A DNA stretch of 33,277 nucleotides, from assembly GCA_017535945.1 (NCBI GenBank), contig JAFXTJ010000080.1, positions 1 through 33,277 of the forward strand, in the 5' to 3' direction. The position numbers and the translations under genes were made by a program. The notes beneath the pieces were generated by a model that did no database searches, was not told the origin of the DNA, and worked only from the letters and a program-made list of their open reading frames with translations. Below are positions 30,345 through 33,277 of the stretch, one piece after another. Source of the stretch: Lachnospiraceae bacterium. GTDB lineage: Bacteria; Bacillota; Clostridia; Lachnospirales; Lachnospiraceae. Each line of letters starts with the position of its first letter. Within the stretch, counting starts at the first letter, position 1.

Positions 30345-31364
30345 TCATTCGCTTTCCAGGTATTTCAGATAACTCTCCACCATGAGCGAGATCTTCAGCG
30401 TCAGTGCATCGTCAAAATCCCTGATATCCAGTCCGATCTCTTTCTGCAGTCTGTCGATCCGGTAGACCAGCGTATTTCTGTGTACAAAGAGTTTTCTCGC
30501 CGTTTCGGACACATTGAGATCATTCTCAAAGAACTGATCGATCGTGATCCGTGTCTCTTCATCGAGTTCCAGCGTTTTGCGGTCTCCGAACACCTCCGTG
30601 ATGAACATCCGGCAGAGGTTGGCAGGCAGCTGATAGATAAGTCTCCCGATCCCGAGGTTCGCATAGGCGTTGATGGCGCGCTCCGCGTAAAAGATCCGGC
30701 CTACCTCCAGTGCCAGCATGGCTTCCTTGTATGATTTGCTCAGATCCTTGAGTTCGGTGACCGGTGTGCCGTAGGCTACCCGCGCATTGATCATCGCCTC
30801 CGAGTTGAGCGTCCCCACAATGGAGGCCGCCACGCGTTCCAGTTCCTCCGGTCCGTCCTGTTCCGCCAGTTTCTTGATGACGATCACATTATTCTCATCC
30901 ACGGTCGTCACATAATCACCGCCGGCCGGGGCGAACATCCCGCTCAGATAGTCTGCCGCCGCCGTGTCCTCAACGGAGCCGACTTCCGCCAGATAGATCA
31001 CCCGGCGCACGCCGTCCTCGATCCTGAGTTTCCCCGCGCGGTTATAGATATCCACGAGCAGGAGATTGTCCAGGAGCAGATTCTGGAAAAACTTGTTCTT
31101 ATCAAACCGGTCCTGATACGCAACGAGCAGCTCATGAAGCTCCGCCGCGGCGATCCGGGCCACCATCTCCGCCTGTTCCCCCGATGCCGCGACGGTATAA
31201 CGGATCTGTTCATCGTCCCATACCGGCGTCCTCTCCTCCGGAAAGCCTTCTCCGATCATGACCACCGGCTCGTTTCCCGTATCATACACCGCGATCCCCG
31301 CGCCGGTGACGGAAGAAAGTTCCTCCATCGCCCTGCGGATCGTCTGCTTAGAGATCATGCTCAC
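30345..31364 (-). CDS. PucR/CdaR-type transcriptional regulator
   Basis: 339 residues. A variable N-terminal sensory part (about 1-130) and a GGDEF-like middle (about 150-260) lead to a C-terminal PucR-type helix-turn-helix (about 275-335) with NVSETARKLFVHRNTLVYRIDRLQKEIGLD, written here in two parts: NVSETARKLFVHRN and TLVYRIDRLQKEIG. Such proteins activate purine, diacid or sugar catabolism genes. It overlaps the 87-residue unknown gene by four bases and is last in the galE operon, so it may respond to a sugar or regulate that operon. The effector is unknown. Confidence 0.88.
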   Translation of the reverse strand: MSMISKQTIRRAMEELSSVTGAGIAVYDTGNEPVVMIGEGFPEERTPVWDDEQIRYTVAASGEQAEMVARIAAAELHELLVAYQDRFDKNKFFQNLLLDNLLLVDIYNRAGKLRIEDGVRRVIYLAEVGSVEDTAAADYLSGMFAPAGGDYVTTVDENNVIVIKKLAEQDGPEELERVAASIVGTLNSEAMINARVAYGTPVTELKDLSKSYKEAMLALEVGRIFYAERAINAYANLGIGRLIYQLPANLCRMFITEVFGDRKTLELDEETRITIDQFFENDLNVSETARKLFVHRNTLVYRIDRLQKEIGLDIRDFDDALTLKISLMVESYLKYLESE

Positions 31365-31624
31365 TCCTCCAGGACCTGTATCTCCATGTAGTCAAACGGG
31401 ATGCTCTCCATAAACGCATCCCCTGTAAAGCGGCACTTGTCATGCTGTTTAAACTCCTCCACCGTGGAGGAGAGCCAGATGGGCCGGGGCAGATCGAATT
31501 CCACACAGGCACGGTCAATGGCTTTCTTGATCTTGCGGGTACGGTTGTCCGGCCCGTCATCCGTCACCACCAGATCCCGCAGCAGGCGGTTCTCCGCCAT
31601 CAGTTTCACCCACAGCCGGAACAT
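31361..31624 (-). CDS. Conserved-looking small protein of unknown function
   Basis: 87 residues (MFRLWVKLMAENRLLRDLVV...). I do not recognise a domain. The protein is soluble and mixed in charge; it has no signal peptide or membrane helix. The start is supported by AAGGA eight bases upstream, which overlaps the galE stop, and the end overlaps the PucR start (ATGA). This tight coupling on both sides shows that it is a real gene expressed with galE and the regulator. Confidence 0.75.
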   Translation of the reverse strand: MFRLWVKLMAENRLLRDLVVTDDGPDNRTRKIKKAIDRACVEFDLPRPIWLSSTVEEFKQHDKCRFTGDAFMESIPFDYMEIQVLEE

Positions 31625-31633
31625 GGTACGTCC

Positions 31634-32650
31634 TTAATCCGTATACCCGTCCGGGTTATTCTTCTGCCAGCGCCAGGAGTCCGCGCACATTTCACGGATC
31701 CCGTATTCGGCTTTCCAGCCGAGTTCCCGCTCCGCTTTCTCCGGAGAAGCATAATTCTCCGCGATATCGCCGGCCCGGCGGCCCCTGATCACATAAGGGA
31801 TCTTCTCGCCGGTCACCTCCTCAAAGGTGCGGACGATCTCCAGCACGCTGTATCCGGTGCCGGTCCCCAGATTGTAGATATTGAGTCCGCTGCCCGGAGA
31901 GAGTTTCGCAAGCGCCTTGACATGTCCCCTGGCCAGATCAACGACATGGATATAATCCCGGACACCGGTGCCGTCCTTGGTGGGATAATCATCGCCGAAA
32001 ACGGACAGTTCCGGCAGTTTCCCGACCGCCACCTGCGTGATATAGGGCATCAGATTGTTGGGGATCCCGTTCGGATTCTCGCCGATGAGTCCGGAAGCGT
32101 GTGCGCCGATGGGATTGAAATACCTGAGGAGCACGACATTCCATTCGGGATCCGCATGCTGGATATCGGAAAGGATCTGCTCCAGCATTGATTTCGTCCA
32201 TCCGTAGGGATTTGTGCAGGCCTTCTTCGGGGACTCCTCCGTCACGGGCACCGCATCGGGATCGCCGTAGACTGTGGAGGAGGAAGAGAAGATGATATTC
32301 TTCACGCCGTGCTTACGCATTTCATCCACGAGGGTCAGTGTCCCCGTGATATTGTTGTCATAGTATTCCCAGGGCTTGGACACGGATTCCCCCACCGCCT
32401 TGAGCCCCGCGAAATGGATCACGCTCTCTATCCGCTCCGTCTCAAAGATCCGCTGCAGCATGGCGCGGTCGCGGATGTCCCCTTTGTAAAAGACCGGTTT
32501 TTTGCCCGTGATCCGTTCAATGCGTCCGAGAACCCGCTCGTCCGCGTTGTCGAGATTGTCCAGGATCACGGTATCGTACCCCTCCTGCAGCAGTTCCACC
32601 ACGGTATGACTGCCGATGAATCCCGCGCCTCCCGTAACCAGTATCGCCAT
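31634..32650 (-). CDS. galE: UDP-glucose 4-epimerase
   Basis: 338 residues, the usual length. The enzyme interconverts UDP-galactose and UDP-glucose with bound NAD. The NAD-binding GGAGFIGSH is at 7-15, [12 protein letters not shown] follows, the catalytic SSSTVYG gives Ser/Thr, and [10 protein letters not shown] has the Tyr-x-x-x-Lys pair. YFNPIGAH is also typical of GalE. AAAGGAG lies just after the stop of the pyrophosphorylase gene 14 bases upstream. Together they would make and interconvert UDP-sugars for galactose use, glycans or capsule. Confidence 0.96.
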   Translation of the reverse strand: MAILVTGGAGFIGSHTVVELLQEGYDTVILDNLDNADERVLGRIERITGKKPVFYKGDIRDRAMLQRIFETERIESVIHFAGLKAVGESVSKPWEYYDNNITGTLTLVDEMRKHGVKNIIFSSSSTVYGDPDAVPVTEESPKKACTNPYGWTKSMLEQILSDIQHADPEWNVVLLRYFNPIGAHASGLIGENPNGIPNNLMPYITQVAVGKLPELSVFGDDYPTKDGTGVRDYIHVVDLARGHVKALAKLSPGSGLNIYNLGTGTGYSVLEIVRTFEEVTGEKIPYVIRGRRAGDIAENYASPEKAERELGWKAEYGIREMCADSWRWQKNNPDGYTD

Positions 32651-32664
32651 AGCGTGACTCCTTT

Positions 32665-33277
32665 CTACAGTTCGATCCCGTTCTGCTTGCAGAGTTCCCT
32701 CGCGCTCTCCACGGAATCAATGCCCGTGGGGTTCTTGATGGGAGCGAACTCTCTCTCCCGCACCACCTCAAAGGACAGGCAGGTGGAAAACTGGTGGATC
32801 ATATCCAGCACCAGCTGCTCAAACTTGCATCCGTTGGGTTCTGCGGGTTTCACCGGCGCTCCGTTCTCATCGATGTGAGGGATCTTCTTCTCAACCACAT
32901 GCAGGGGCAGCGGATCCTTTACGATCCGTTCCAGTGCCTCCACGCTGAAAAGATAGTTCAGGATCACGCCGAAATTATATGCCGGATCTCCCTTCTCGTC
33001 CCGGGCATCCATCATATCCTGCGACAGTTCGTAATATTCAACAATGGAGGGACGGCCGTCCTCGAGACAGACCACACCGACCCGCTCGTCGGGCGCCGCC
33101 TTGCGCACCACCTTCTCGCCGGCTTCCACGCCCGCCTCGATCGTCGCACCGACAAACACCGGATCCGCGATCCGCTGCAGGACATTATCCACCGCAAAGA
33201 TGTTCATCCAGCGGATCCCCTCCGCATGGACCAGATCCAGCAGCCCCGCCCGGACCATGGAGGCGAACCAGCCCGCA
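32665..33277 (-). CDS. UDP-sugar pyrophosphorylase, UDPGP/UAP1 type (C-terminal part)
   Basis: The C-terminal 203 residues are in the window; the gene continues past the right edge, where the frame is open ([16 protein letters not shown]). These enzymes join UTP and a sugar-1-phosphate to give a UDP-sugar. The resemblance to the eukaryotic-type UAP1 family is seen in [35 protein letters not shown], the [11 protein letters not shown] block and [10 protein letters not shown] near the end. This differs from bacterial GalU and GlmU. It leads galE in the operon, so glucose-1-P, galactose-1-P or N-acetylhexosamine-1-P are possible substrates; it could stand in for GalT/GalU. Confidence 0.88.
   Translation of the reverse strand, partial: AGWFASMVRAGLLDLVHAEGIRWMNIFAVDNVLQRIADPVFVGATIEAGVEAGEKVVRKAAPDERVGVVCLEDGRPSIVEYYELSQDMMDARDEKGDPAYNFGVILNYLFSVEALERIVKDPLPLHVVEKKIPHIDENGAPVKPAEPNGCKFEQLVLDMIHQFSTCLSFEVVREREFAPIKNPTGIDSVESARELCKQNGIEL

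Overview
The window looks like chromosomal DNA of a GC-rich clostridial Firmicute, most likely a gut-type Lachnospiraceae relative. This is an inference. It rests on strong purine-rich ribosome binding sites, a complete ntp-type V-ATPase operon in the order known from Enterococcus, a SAM-I-clan riboswitch with a transcription terminator, MutS2, a PucR-type regulator, a YhaM-type exonuclease and a small SRP RNA. Nearly every base is coding. I see no insertion sequence, phage gene, CRISPR array or tRNA gene. Both ends cut a gene: an ABC ATPase on the left and a UDP-sugar pyrophosphorylase on the right.

Left third (1-14041). A minus-strand run mutS2 - OmpR-type response regulator - ABC ATPase is followed by a plus-strand pair: a membrane-anchored HtrA-like protein lacking all three catalytic residues, overlapping a YhaM-type 3'-5' exoribonuclease. 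Next come a minus-strand operon (VanW/G5 cell-wall protein, Lrp/AsnC regulator, class I aminotransferase), a small membrane-anchored protein of unknown role (+), and galK (-). Two signalling units follow: a PP2C phosphatase/Ser-Thr kinase pair, and a protein joining an XRE helix-turn-helix to a RelA/SpoT-type alarmone hydrolase domain with its catalytic residues intact.

Middle (14053-24743). An N-formylglutamate amidohydrolase-family enzyme (-) lies behind a compact SAM-I-clan riboswitch with a clear promoter, aptamer and terminator. This suggests the enzyme belongs to methionine/SAM metabolism rather than histidine breakdown. A TtcA-like tRNA thiolation protein runs the other way. Then comes the V-ATPase operon ntpF-I-K-E-C-G-A-B-D (-). 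It has sodium-type ligands in the K ring, a strong hairpin between ntpB and ntpD, and a terminator that overlaps the end of the ttcA-like gene.

Right third (24829-33277). A polar amino acid ABC importer (binding lipoprotein, permease, ATPase) is transcribed away from the V-ATPase from back-to-back promoters sharing a palindrome. A minus-strand operon tadA - pncB - LOG-family hydrolase follows. Then an Rrf2-family regulator and the SRP RNA gene (+) meet a minus-strand operon of UDP-sugar pyrophosphorylase, galE, an 87-residue unknown protein and a PucR-type regulator. With galK this supplies parts of galactose / UDP-hexose metabolism; no galT is visible here.

The most interesting items are the SAM riboswitch controlling an amidohydrolase not normally tied to SAM, the HTH-alarmone hydrolase fusion, the triad-less HtrA-like protein coupled to YhaM, and the probable leaderless starts of two genes.
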